A DNA stretch of 64,000 bases, taken from the NCBI GenBank assembly GCA_964531105.1, contig CAZHFN010000005.1, forward strand, positions 1-64,000, written 5' to 3'. Made by a program: the position numbers and the translations under genes. The notes below the pieces were generated by a model, which did no database searches, had not been told where the DNA came from, and saw only the letters and a list, made by a program, of their open reading frames with translations. This DNA comes from UBA2256 sp964531105. Its GTDB lineage: Bacteria > Spirochaetota > Spirochaetia > Treponematales > Rectinemataceae. Positions 25,029 through 33,293 of this stretch are shown here, piece after piece (within the stretch, counting starts at the first letter, position 1; each line of letters begins with the position of its first letter).

Positions 25029-25430
25029 TTATGCCTTGTCGGCGGGAGCTGCGGCAGGTGCGGCAACTGGTTCGTCCTTCTTGCTGGAAACAATGAGTTC
25101 CTTAACCTTGGACTTCTTACCCACCTTGCTGCGGATATAGTAGAGCTTGGATCTGCGTACTTTACCTCTGCGCAGCACCTCTACATTCTCCACTCTCGGC
25201 GAATTAAGGGGGAACACTCGTTCAACCCCGACGCCATAGGAATTTTTCCTCACGGTAAAGGTCTTGCCGATGCCAGCATTCTTGACGGCTATCACCAGGC
25301 CCTCATAGGCCTGGACACGCTCGGTCTTACCTTCCACGATCTTGAAGCTCACGCGTACGGTGTCACCCACCTTAAACGCGGGGAGCTCACTCTTCATCTG
25401 TTCGGCTTGAATGGACTGTACCAGGTTCAT
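25029..25430 (-). CDS. rplS: 50S ribosomal protein L19
   Basis: 133 residues from ATG 25430 (MNLVQSIQAEQM), with GGGGG about 5 nt upstream; the open frame to 25475 is not used. Core: FKVGDTVRVSFKIVEG, then VERVFPLNSPRVE, then RRSKLYYIRSK. Family length about 115; there is a short Ala/Pro-rich tail (PVAAPAAAPADKA). The gene start lies inside the trmD 3' end (44-nt overlap). Confidence 0.97.
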   Translation of the reverse strand: MNLVQSIQAEQMKSELPAFKVGDTVRVSFKIVEGKTERVQAYEGLVIAVKNAGIGKTFTVRKNSYGVGVERVFPLNSPRVENVEVLRRGKVRRSKLYYIRSKVGKKSKVKELIVSSKKDEPVAAPAAAPADKA

Positions 25431-26157
25431 GCCATCCCCCTTCATCGATTGCCTCGCGTAACAACCGGGCGACATCTTCCGCCAGATTGTCTTTCGTAAG
25501 AAGCTCGGGGCGGTAGGCCAGCGTCTTTAGGATGCTTGCCTTGAGCCTCCACCGTGCGATTTGTGCATGGTTCCCCGACAGAACAACGTCGGGGACCCGC
25601 ATACTATCATAAACTGCAGGACGTGTATACTGGGGATACTCGAGAAGCCCCTTCGAGAAGCTTTCTTCCTCCAGGGATTCCCCGGAAATCACCCCAGGCA
25701 TAAGGCGGTAGATCGCGTCCACCACTACCATGGCCGCCACCTCACCGCTGGATAACACGTAATCTCCAATCGAAATCTCATCGGTTACCCTGCCGGCTAT
25801 TATACGTTGATCCACACCCTCATAACGACCGCAGAGAATCACCAGCTGCTTTTCCTGTGAAAGCTCCTGGGCATAGGACTGGGTCAGAAGCCTTCCGGAA
25901 GGAGTGACGAAGATAGTGCGCACAGCCGGCGAACCCGCATCTTCTAGAGCCCTGTCCAAGGGTTCGGGCTTCATGAGCATTCCGGCTCCGCCCCCGAAAA
26001 CCTCGTCATCGCACTTATGATGCTTGTCGGTGGCATAGTCCCGGATATTGACCAGGGAATACTCCACATGGCCTGCGGCGACCGCCCGCTTCATGATCGA
26101 AGCCTCGAAATACGCCTTCAGTATCTCAGGAAACAGACTGAGCAACGTAAGTCTCAT
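25387..26157 (-). CDS. trmD: tRNA (guanine-N1-)-methyltransferase
   Basis: 256 residues, SPOUT trefoil: MRLTLLSLFPEIL, GGGAGMLMKPEPL, LCGRYEGVDQRI, SIGDYVLSSGE. Methylates G37 of tRNAs reading CNN codons. ATG 26157 overlaps the rimM stop (ATGA). The last about 14 codons overlap the start of rplS. Confidence 0.97.
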   Translation of the reverse strand: MRLTLLSLFPEILKAYFEASIMKRAVAAGHVEYSLVNIRDYATDKHHKCDDEVFGGGAGMLMKPEPLDRALEDAGSPAVRTIFVTPSGRLLTQSYAQELSQEKQLVILCGRYEGVDQRIIAGRVTDEISIGDYVLSSGEVAAMVVVDAIYRLMPGVISGESLEEESFSKGLLEYPQYTRPAVYDSMRVPDVVLSGNHAQIARWRLKASILKTLAYRPELLTKDNLAEDVARLLREAIDEGGWHEPGTVHSSRTDEE

Positions 26158-26684
26158 TCCATCAACCATCCTGCGAGAAGATCCAGCGTTCTCTTTTTTA
26201 GATCGACTTCTCCCACGAACTCATTCCTGAAGGGAAGTAGGAAGGTCCCGCCTGAACCAGCCCTGCTGACCTCCAGCAGAGGATCCGAGGCACCATCTAG
26301 TACAGCCTGGATCAAACCCACAACTTCTCCACCGCAGACAACGCGCAATCCTACAAGGTCATGAATATAGTATTCGTTTTTGCCGAGAGGGCTGGCTTCA
26401 TCCCGGGGCAGATAAATTAACAATCCTGTGAGAGCTCTCGCCTTCTCCGGAGACTCATAGCCTGCAAAGACAAGGCCCAGCCCCCAATCGCCCCTTTCAG
26501 CAAAGGCTATAGGAAGCCTGTGCCCATCGCCCGGACGGCCCTCAGGCGCAACCAGTGCTGATTTGAGCCCTTCTATGTGCGAATATTCACCGGAATAACT
26601 GTGAACCTTGAGCGAACCTTTCACTCCCCGGGGCGCGCCGAGCTTGGCGACGGCCAGAAGTTCAGGTTCAGGTTTGTCGTTCAT
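26154..26684 (-). CDS. rimM: 16S rRNA processing protein RimM
   Basis: 176 residues: N-terminal VAKLGAPRGVKGSLKVHSYS and C-terminal PRC-barrel YYIHDLVGLRVV. Assists 30S head maturation with S19. 10 nt after the KH gene in the rpsP operon. Confidence 0.95.
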   Translation of the reverse strand: MNDKPEPELLAVAKLGAPRGVKGSLKVHSYSGEYSHIEGLKSALVAPEGRPGDGHRLPIAFAERGDWGLGLVFAGYESPEKARALTGLLIYLPRDEASPLGKNEYYIHDLVGLRVVCGGEVVGLIQAVLDGASDPLLEVSRAGSGGTFLLPFRNEFVGEVDLKKRTLDLLAGWLME

Positions 26685-26694
26685 CGAAAAAAGC

Positions 26695-26928
26695 TCAGTC
26701 CAGAATCTCCAGAATCACGCGCTTGGACTGAGCGTTGGCGCAGGCGGACAATATCGTCCTGATTGCCTTGGCTATACGGCCGTTTTTTCCAATTACCTTG
26801 CCAATGTCAGCCTCGGCGACCTTGAGTTCCAGAATTGTTGACTTTTCGCCTTCGATTACCTTGATGTCGACAGCTTCAGGCTCATCAACCAGCGATTTTA
26901 CAATATATTCGACTAAGTCTCGTTCCAC
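26695..26928 (-). CDS. khpA: KhpA-type KH-domain RNA-binding protein
   Basis: 77 residues with the KH motif GKVIGKNGRIAKAIRTI. A small single-KH protein characteristic of the rpsP-rimM operon; binds RNA, often with KhpB. Confidence 0.93.
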   Translation of the reverse strand: MERDLVEYIVKSLVDEPEAVDIKVIEGEKSTILELKVAEADIGKVIGKNGRIAKAIRTILSACANAQSKRVILEILD

Positions 26929-26999
26929 GGGTTTCTCCTTAAAAAAGAACAGGCCGCCGGAAAAGATTTTTCTCCGGCGGACTCAAGCGGAGCTACTCC

Positions 27000-27251
27000 C
27001 TATTTGACGTGGATGCTCTTCTTGTTGAGAAGCGCGCGGACAGTGTCGCTGGGCTGGGCGCCCCGCTCAAGCCAGAACTTAGCCTTGGATTCATCGATCA
27101 GAATCTGCTTGTCTACGGCTTCAATGGGGTGATACAGACCAATCTCGTCTATGGTCTTGCTATCACGAGGCAGACGGCTGTCCATGACAACGATGCGGTA
27201 AAAAGGACGGGCTTTGGCACCGAATTTCTTGAGCCTTATCTTCACGCTCAC
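27000..27251 (-). CDS. rpsP: 30S ribosomal protein S16
   Basis: 83 residues: MSVKIRLKKFGAKARPFYRIVV and DEIGLYHP. GTG start at 27251 with AGGAGG 5 nt upstream. First gene of the rpsP-khpA-rimM-trmD-rplS operon. Confidence 0.97.
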   Translation of the reverse strand: MSVKIRLKKFGAKARPFYRIVVMDSRLPRDSKTIDEIGLYHPIEAVDKQILIDESKAKFWLERGAQPSDTVRALLNKKSIHVK

Positions 27252-27345
27252 GGATTCCTCCTGAAACAGTTAAGGGAACTTGGATCCTCATTGCGAATCA
27301 CATACCCCCGGCTTAAGGATCCGAATCGGGGAATTGCGCTCGAAC

Positions 27346-27374
27346 TTTATATCCCAACAGCCCTTTTAAGTCAA
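27346..27374 (-). promoter_or_regulatory. rpsP operon promoter
   Basis: Minus strand TTGACT (27374-27369), 17 nt, TATAAA (27351-27346). Leader of about 90 nt before the GTG. Confidence 0.75.
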
Positions 27375-27398
27375 CTCGTCGGGGAAACCCTGTTGAAC

Positions 27399-27441
27399 CA
27401 AAGTAGAAATGTCCCCACGCGAACAAAGTAGAAATGTCCCC
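27399..27441. repeat. Tandem 18-bp direct repeat
   Basis: CAAAGTAGAAATGTCCCC at 27399-27416, and the same 18-mer at 27424-27441 (25-nt period, perfect). Motifs of this kind occur at ends of some transposons; no transposase is nearby, so this may be a relic or a regulator site. Confidence 0.75.
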
Positions 27442-27479
27442 TTGCTAGGATCTGAGCGCTGGACTAGCCCAAGCCCTGG

Positions 27480-27508
27480 TTGTCATACCATTCTCGGCTA
27501 TATACTAT
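27480..27508 (+). promoter_or_regulatory. dus promoter (leaderless type)
   Basis: TTGTCA (27480-27485), 17 nt, TACTAT (27503-27508), 7 nt to ATG 27516. Confidence 0.7.
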
Positions 27509-27515
27509 CCATTCA

Positions 27516-28517
27516 ATGTTACCATTTTCCAGGGGCTCCCTTCTTCTCGCTCCCATGGTGGGAATCACCAACCGTGCCTTCAGAACTCTTCTGGATGAAT
27601 TGGGTGGCCCCGATTATGCCTTTACCGAAATGGCCAGCGCAGAGGCCTATATATCCAACGCACCTTTCGAGGCAGACTACACCGATCCACGGCCTAATCC
27701 GGCCCTCACCTCGGTGCAATTCTACGCCCGCAGCGCAAAAACCCTAGCTGAAGCCTGCCTTCGCCTCAAGGACAGGCCGGCGGAAGTCCTCCCTGCGGGC
27801 GTAGACATCAACTTTGGCTGCGCCGCTCCCCATATTCGTAAATCGGGGGGCGGATCTGCCTGGAGTTCCGACCCCCTCAAGGCTGCCGAACTGGTGGCGG
27901 CGGCCAGGGCTTCCTGGCCGGGCACCCTTTCAGCCAAAGTGCGCATGGGCCCCGATGAGGATTACCCGCGACTTCTGGCCTTTTGCCAAGCCCTGGCCGC
28001 CGAGGGCCTGGATTTCTTAAGTCTCCACCCCAGGACAGACGATCAAAAGTTCAGGCGTAGCCCCCGTCACGAGTTCAGCCTGAGGATAGCCCGGGATATT
28101 TCCTGTCCTTTGGTTGCCAACGGCGACATAGCAAGCTCAAGCCAGGTAGCGGCCCTCCTCGGAACGCAGAAGGCCAATGCGGAAGGCCCTGGAGTATACG
28201 CTGTCATGATAGGCCGGGAAGCCGTTCGAAAACCCTGGATTTTCTCTGTCCTTCGCGCCCCGCTTTCACGCGAAAAGCGCATCGACAGACTGGAGCTTGG
28301 ACTTCGCTTTCTCGCCTTGGCAGAGCTCTATCTGCCCAGAGCCTGGCAGCTGGAGAGTGCCAGACGTTTTTTCTCCTATTACTGCGAGCAATTCTCCTTC
28401 GCCCATCATATCAAATTTTCAATCATAAACAGCCCCAATCTGAGCGTCATGAATCAAGAACTCCACTCCTACTTCTCCCAGGTCCCCAACGACAGGTATC
28501 TCATCCTCTCCTATTGA
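27516..28517 (+). CDS. dus: tRNA-dihydrouridine synthase
   Basis: 333 residues, FMN TIM barrel: LLLAPMVGITNRAFRTLL, ASAEAYI, VDINFGCAAPHIRKSGGGSA (active Cys), FLSLHPRT, VANGDI and VMIGREA. Reduces uridines in tRNA D-loop; the subfamily (A, B or C) is not decided. The in-frame extension to 27480 lies in the promoter, so ATG 27516 is used; no ribosome-binding site. Confidence 0.9.
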   Translation: MLPFSRGSLLLAPMVGITNRAFRTLLDELGGPDYAFTEMASAEAYISNAPFEADYTDPRPNPALTSVQFYARSAKTLAEACLRLKDRPAEVLPAGVDINFGCAAPHIRKSGGGSAWSSDPLKAAELVAAARASWPGTLSAKVRMGPDEDYPRLLAFCQALAAEGLDFLSLHPRTDDQKFRRSPRHEFSLRIARDISCPLVANGDIASSSQVAALLGTQKANAEGPGVYAVMIGREAVRKPWIFSVLRAPLSREKRIDRLELGLRFLALAELYLPRAWQLESARRFFSYYCEQFSFAHHIKFSIINSPNLSVMNQELHSYFSQVPNDRYLILSY

Positions 28518-28542
28518 CTTGCTAACAGTTTTACAATTATAG
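28514..28542 (+). promoter_or_regulatory. Acyl-CoA ligase gene promoter
   Basis: TTGACT (28514-28519), 17 nt, TTATAG (28537-28542). It overlaps the end of dus; a leader of about 30 nt carries an AAGGAG site. Confidence 0.55.
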
Positions 28543-28575
28543 TTTTAGTGTAAAACTTGACCTTAAGGAGCATTC

Positions 28576-30489
28576 ATGGCGCAGACCCTAGCCCAGATGT
28601 TTTTAGAATTGGTTGCCAGGCAGCCTCAAACAGCCGCACAGCTTTCCAAAGATTCGAAGGGTGTCTTCAAGCCTACTACGTACCAGGAGTTGTATAACAG
28701 CGCGGCCGCATTTGCCGCGGGGTTGAAAAATCTCGGTGTAGCCAGAGGCGACAAGGTGGGGCTTATCGCCGATAACCGCAAGGAATGGCTCAGTTCTGAC
28801 TTGGCCATTATAGGCCTGGGCGCTGCCGACGTGCCCAGGGGTTGCGACGCCACAGTCCAGGAAATTGCCTACATCCTATCCTGGAGCGAGTGCAAGCTCG
28901 CGATATTGGAAAACGAAAAGCAGCTTAAAAAAATATTTGAAGCCCGCTCCTCCATGCCCCAATTAGAGGCAATCATCCTCTACGACCCTGCCGAAGAAGC
29001 AGCCCTCAAGGAAGCAACAGCCCAGGGATTGGCCGTCCACGTCTTCGAGACAGTACTCGAAGACGGAAAAAAATACCTTACGAGCCATCCGGATTTCTTT
29101 AAGGAAGAAGTTGCAAAGGGGACGAAGACAGATCTTGCTACAATTATTTACACCTCGGGCACTACCGGAGATCCCAAGGGTGTCATGCTCAGCCATGGCA
29201 ATTTCCTGCACCAAACCGATTACATCCCCGGACTCATAGGCGTAAATCCCGGCGAGATATTCCTTTCGGTACTGCCTGTATGGCACTCCTTCGAGCGCAT
29301 ACTCCAGTACATAATACTCAAGTCCGGAGCAACGGTAGCCTATTCCAAGCCTATCGGCTCCATTCTCCTGGCCGATATGCAGGCAGTCCAGCCTCACTGG
29401 TTTCCCTCGGTACCCCGCATATGGGAATCGGTCAAGGACGGAATCTATAAGAACATCAAGCAGTCGAGCAAGGTAAAACGCGCGCTATTCAGCTTCTTTG
29501 TGGGAGTCGGAGAGAGTTTCGCCTATTTCCGCAATCATATGTTAGGTCGATACCCTCGGTTCAGCCCCCGCAGCCGAATTATCGAGATGGCCCTGGCTTT
29601 GGTACCGTTTATTCTTCTCGCCCCACTATGGGCTTTGGGCAATGTGCTTGTCTACAAGAAGATAAAAGCTAAGTTGGGCAAAAGGTTCATTGCCGGAGTC
29701 TCAGGCGGAGGCGCTCTTCCAGGAGCGGTCGATCGCTTTTTCGATGCCATAGGCGTATTGATACTGGAAGGCTACGGACTAACCGAAACAGCCCCTGTGC
29801 TCGGGTTCAGGCTGAAACATCACCCAGTAATCGGCACAGTCGGGCCTATTCATAGGGGAACCGAGATAAAGATCCTGGGAGAAAAGGGTGAAACCCTCGG
29901 TCCCGGACAGAAGGGTGTAATCCACGTGCGAGGTCCCCAGGTGATGGAGGGCTACTACAAGCGTCCCGATCTCACCGCCCGAATCCTGGACAAGGACGGC
30001 TGGCTTAACACCGGCGACTTGGGAATGCTGAGCTATGACGGCGAGATTAAAATAACCGGACGAGCCAAGGATACTATCGTGCTTTTGGGCGGTGAAAATA
30101 TAGAACCCCTTCCCATCGAGCAGCGACTGTGCGAAAGCAGCTATATCCAGCAGGCCGTGGTATTGGGACAGGATGAAAAATTCCTGGCGGCACTCATAGT
30201 ACCCAGACAGGAAAACCTTATCGCCTGGGCCGATGAGAGCAGCATACCTTACAATGACTACGAAACCCTGCTTCAGCAGCCTGAGGTAAAGGAGCTTATT
30301 GACTCCGAGGTTTCGAGTCTCGTAAGCCCCAAGAATGGGTTCAAGCCTTTCGAGAGAATTTTCCGCTTCGCCCTCTTGCCCGAGGCTTTTCAGCCTGGTA
30401 GGGAACTTTCGGCCAAGCAGGAGATAAAGCGCCATGCCATAGTGGAGTTATACAAGAAACAGATACGAGGTCTCTTCGCTAAAGAATAG
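28576..30489 (+). CDS. Long-chain fatty acyl-CoA ligase (AMP-binding)
   Basis: 637 residues. ATP/AMP motif IYTSGTTGDPKGVMLSHG (about residue 192), GYGLTETAPV, GWLNTGDLG and the linker ITGRAKDTIVLLGGENIEP are all present, the FadD15 type. A hydrophobic pair (about residues 335-365, ALALVPFILLAPLWALG) suggests membrane attachment. Makes fatty acyl-CoA from exogenous fatty acids. AAGGAG lies 7 nt before the ATG. Confidence 0.94.
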   Translation: MAQTLAQMFLELVARQPQTAAQLSKDSKGVFKPTTYQELYNSAAAFAAGLKNLGVARGDKVGLIADNRKEWLSSDLAIIGLGAADVPRGCDATVQEIAYILSWSECKLAILENEKQLKKIFEARSSMPQLEAIILYDPAEEAALKEATAQGLAVHVFETVLEDGKKYLTSHPDFFKEEVAKGTKTDLATIIYTSGTTGDPKGVMLSHGNFLHQTDYIPGLIGVNPGEIFLSVLPVWHSFERILQYIILKSGATVAYSKPIGSILLADMQAVQPHWFPSVPRIWESVKDGIYKNIKQSSKVKRALFSFFVGVGESFAYFRNHMLGRYPRFSPRSRIIEMALALVPFILLAPLWALGNVLVYKKIKAKLGKRFIAGVSGGGALPGAVDRFFDAIGVLILEGYGLTETAPVLGFRLKHHPVIGTVGPIHRGTEIKILGEKGETLGPGQKGVIHVRGPQVMEGYYKRPDLTARILDKDGWLNTGDLGMLSYDGEIKITGRAKDTIVLLGGENIEPLPIEQRLCESSYIQQAVVLGQDEKFLAALIVPRQENLIAWADESSIPYNDYETLLQQPEVKELIDSEVSSLVSPKNGFKPFERIFRFALLPEAFQPGRELSAKQEIKRHAIVELYKKQIRGLFAKE

Positions 30490-30495
30490 GAATCC

Positions 30496-30543
30496 AAGGC
30501 CGCTCCAGTAAGCTCTCAAGCTTACTGGAGCGGCCTTATTTTT
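30496..30543 (+). terminator. Strong Rho-independent terminator
   Basis: A perfect 19-bp stem (30496-30514 with 30519-30537), loop CTCA, followed by ATTTTTT. Ends the acyl-CoA ligase transcript and separates it from the convergent DUF4097 gene. Confidence 0.95.
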
Positions 30544-30558
30544 TGCTCTAGATTTGTA

Positions 30559-31434
30559 TTACTCGACTTCTATGTCGCCGAGCACGCTCTTCACATGGAG
30601 CCGTTTGGTACCCTCGCCTATCCTGTAGGCGCATCGCCTTGGGCCTGTTCCCGAGGCGATAGTGGTACCCGGCGAACTAATCTGGCCTGAGAGCGTTTCG
30701 GCCCTAAATTCCACATTGGCCTGCTCGAGCATAAGGTTTATATCCCCCGAGTAGGTGGTGGCCTCACCTCCGCCAAAGTTGCCCGACAGCTCTAACTCAA
30801 TATCTCCATCGTGGGATATCAGGCGAATTCTCCCTTCAGGCTTGAACACCGAAACATCGCCGTCCTTGGTGAGGGCTATAACATTGCCCTTCACCCTGGT
30901 AGCCTGGATATCTCCGCCCTGGGTTTCTATATGCAGCGAACCATTTATCTTTGAGCACTTTACCGAACCATCAATAGTATTGACCGTCGCCGACCCGCAA
31001 TTGAGCAGGGTTACTGAACCCTGCACGCTGGAAGCCTCCACGTTGCGGCCTCCATGGATATGAATCGCTCCGAATTCTGAAATAGCTAGAATATCCGCTT
31101 CACAGTCACGTACGTCTATCTCGCCCTTCATGCTGTGAATCTCCAGATCCTTTATGCAGGACGGGACGCTCACCGACACCCCTGCGGTGTATACATCCTT
31201 GGGTGTTTCGTTGGAAAAGATAAGAATCCGGTCGTGCCTTCGCACCGAAGGTCTCCAGGGATAGATGAGGGAAGCATTGCCGTGCAGTTCGTATTCGGCA
31301 TGTATGAAGTTGTCCGCGGAAGTCTTTACGGTAATGATGCCTTCGGGGATTCGCACCACAAGGCGCTCCGCTGCCTCGGGATCTATAGTCTCTTGAAAGT
31401 ATCGAATCTCGAGGTCTGCGCCCTCACTCCTCAT
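30559..31434 (-). CDS. DUF4097 beta-solenoid protein
   Basis: 291 residues; repeated short strands with turns such as TQGGDIQATRVKGN, TKDGDVSV and SHDGDIELE make the DUF4097 right-handed solenoid. No signal peptide or membrane helix. AAGGAG precedes the ATG. It is a second, shorter relative of 5445-6548 without the DUF1700-like domain or a coupled padR. Function unknown. Confidence 0.78.
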   Translation of the reverse strand: MRSEGADLEIRYFQETIDPEAAERLVVRIPEGIITVKTSADNFIHAEYELHGNASLIYPWRPSVRRHDRILIFSNETPKDVYTAGVSVSVPSCIKDLEIHSMKGEIDVRDCEADILAISEFGAIHIHGGRNVEASSVQGSVTLLNCGSATVNTIDGSVKCSKINGSLHIETQGGDIQATRVKGNVIALTKDGDVSVFKPEGRIRLISHDGDIELELSGNFGGGEATTYSGDINLMLEQANVEFRAETLSGQISSPGTTIASGTGPRRCAYRIGEGTKRLHVKSVLGDIEVE

Positions 31435-31525
31435 GCCTCTGCTCCTTGGCGCACTGCACAGCGCGATAATTCATAACAGGATACCATATACTCCCTTTTT
31501 TGCCTAGCTTTTATGTTTCTAGCCC

Positions 31526-31554
31526 TTGACAGGCTTAGCCTTAGGTTTTATGTT
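31526..31554 (+). promoter_or_regulatory. Promoter of the envelope-export operon
   Basis: TTGACA (31526-31531), 17 nt, TATGTT (31549-31554), with a GGAG ribosome-binding site before ATG 31589. Confidence 0.65.
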
Positions 31555-31588
31555 TGGTTTGTGATATAAACTTGTTTATGGAGTCAGT

Positions 31589-32257
31589 ATGAATATAAAT
31601 GACAGCACACCAAGTGCCGGTGCCGTAGATTTGGAAAGCCTAGCCCAAACACTAACCGATTTACGCAAATCGGTGCGTACAAATAACCCTATTCTCAAGA
31701 CAGTTGCGGTATCAAGGCTCTACCCTACCCTCGCCCTAGTGCTAGGAATACTTATGAGCGCATATTGCCTAGCTATTTATTTTATGCCCTCACTCTCCGG
31801 ACAAGGCTCTTCCTGGATTCTCATCGCTGCCCTTCTAGTCGCTGGAGGTACGGTAAAGCTTTTACTTACAAACCGCATCGCAGGCCGACTCCCCAACGGG
31901 GGGTTCAAGGCAGTACTCCGGGCAATTTATGGCGGAAAGGCTGGAAGTTTCTTTGCCAGCGCGGCTCTTTGCATTCTGGTGGGTGTAATCTTCATACTCC
32001 AATCTGGTCACCCCTGGTATATCGCCCCAATGATTTCGATCTTCATTTCCTTTGCTGCCCACACCTTGGACTTCCTTATCGACTTGCCGGAGTATAGGGT
32101 CATGGCCTGGTCTTCCCTGATTTCCGGCCTCTCGGCTCTTTTCTTCATTGAAACTGCGCCTTGGCTGTGGATGGCCTTTATTTTTATCGCCAGTTTTGGT
32201 CTTTTTGGGATTGTCGGGCTGGCCAGGTCGAGGGAAGAGTCGGAGATCGGAGCCTGA
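31589..32257 (+). CDS. Polytopic membrane protein of the export operon
   Basis: 222 residues; a soluble N-terminal about 50 then six hydrophobic segments, in pairs (for example LALVLGILMSAYCLAIYFM). No domain name recognised. First gene of an operon with a winged-helix regulator 2 nt downstream; the pairing of a small membrane sensor with such a regulator is common (inference). Confidence 0.75.
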   Translation: MNINDSTPSAGAVDLESLAQTLTDLRKSVRTNNPILKTVAVSRLYPTLALVLGILMSAYCLAIYFMPSLSGQGSSWILIAALLVAGGTVKLLLTNRIAGRLPNGGFKAVLRAIYGGKAGSFFASAALCILVGVIFILQSGHPWYIAPMISIFISFAAHTLDFLIDLPEYRVMAWSSLISGLSALFFIETAPWLWMAFIFIASFGLFGIVGLARSREESEIGA

Positions 32258-32259
32258 GG

Positions 32260-32580
32260 ATGCCGAATACAGTCCCACCTGATCCTGAGAAAATAATTCA
32301 CGAAAGAGCCAGGCTCAGGATCCTCGTATACCTTGCATCGAGCCCGGACGCAGAGGTGAGTTTTCCAACTCTGCGACAGGCGCTTGAAATGAGTGCTGGC
32401 AATCTCTCAATTCAGCTAAAAACACTGGAAGATGCGCAATACATTACGCTTCACAAAAGTTTTAAGGACAGGAAACCTCATACGGCGATACGTCTCAGCC
32501 CATTGGGAAGCGCGGCACTGGAGCGCTACCTGGATGATCTAGAGGCAATGCTCACATTAGTGCGCGCAGGCAAGTCCTAA
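32260..32580 (+). CDS. Winged-helix transcriptional regulator
   Basis: 106 residues: RLRILVYLASSPDAEVSFPTL then MSAGNLSIQLKTLEDAQYI and a wing with PHTAIRLSPLG, the ArsR/MarR-like HTH_34 type. Start is the ATG 2 nt after the preceding stop with GAGG upstream. Likely local regulator of the ABC operon. Confidence 0.85.
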   Translation: MPNTVPPDPEKIIHERARLRILVYLASSPDAEVSFPTLRQALEMSAGNLSIQLKTLEDAQYITLHKSFKDRKPHTAIRLSPLGSAALERYLDDLEAMLTLVRAGKS

Positions 32581-32603
32581 AAGAAAACCCCAAGGAGGGA
32601 ATC

Positions 32604-33293
32604 ATGGCCATTCTTTCATTATCCAAGATCACGAAAACCTACAAAAAAGGAGAGATCGAGGTACATGCTCTAGGAGGAGTGGATCTCGAACTGGAAAAAG
32701 GCGAGTTCTGCGCCATTGTAGGTCCTTCCGGCTCTGGCAAGACAACGCTTTTAAACATCATTGGCTGCCTGGACAAGCCTACATCGGGAATAATCAGCTA
32801 TCAGGGACAGGAGCTCAAGGTTATGGGAGAAAAAGAGCTTTCCGCGTATCGCAGGGAACATGTCTCCTTTATTTTTCAATCCTATAATCTTATTCCTGTT
32901 TTAACCGTAGCCGAAAATGTAGAACTACCTCTCTCTATTGAAGGTTCTCTCACCAACGCACAGATGCGAAAACAGGCTTTGGAAATGCTGGATGCGGTAG
33001 GCATAGCGGATAAGGCAGACAGATATCCCAGAGAGCTTTCAGGAGGCCAGGAGCAGAGGGTTGCGATAGCCCGAGCCCTTGTAAAAAAACCTTCGGTGGT
33101 ATTGGCGGATGAACCTACGGCAAATCTGGACTCGCACAACGCTGAAGAAATTATCCGACTTATGAAATCTATGAACGAAAAGCTGAGCACGACCTTTATC
33201 TTTTCCACTCATGATAAAATGATCATGGAGGAAGCTCTTCGAGTCTTCCATCTGCATGATGGTCTCATCGTAAAAGACGAAAGGAAGCGATAA
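32604..33293 (+). CDS. LolD/MacB-type ABC transporter ATPase
   Basis: 229 residues. Walker A GPSGSGKTTLLN, Q-loop FIFQSYNLIPV, signature LSGGQEQRVAIARAL, Walker B VVLADEPTANLD and the switch STHD are complete. Works with the two FtsX-type permeases encoded next. Overlaps the next ORF by 1 nt (TAATG). Confidence 0.95.
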   Translation: MAILSLSKITKTYKKGEIEVHALGGVDLELEKGEFCAIVGPSGSGKTTLLNIIGCLDKPTSGIISYQGQELKVMGEKELSAYRREHVSFIFQSYNLIPVLTVAENVELPLSIEGSLTNAQMRKQALEMLDAVGIADKADRYPRELSGGQEQRVAIARALVKKPSVVLADEPTANLDSHNAEEIIRLMKSMNEKLSTTFIFSTHDKMIMEEALRVFHLHDGLIVKDERKR

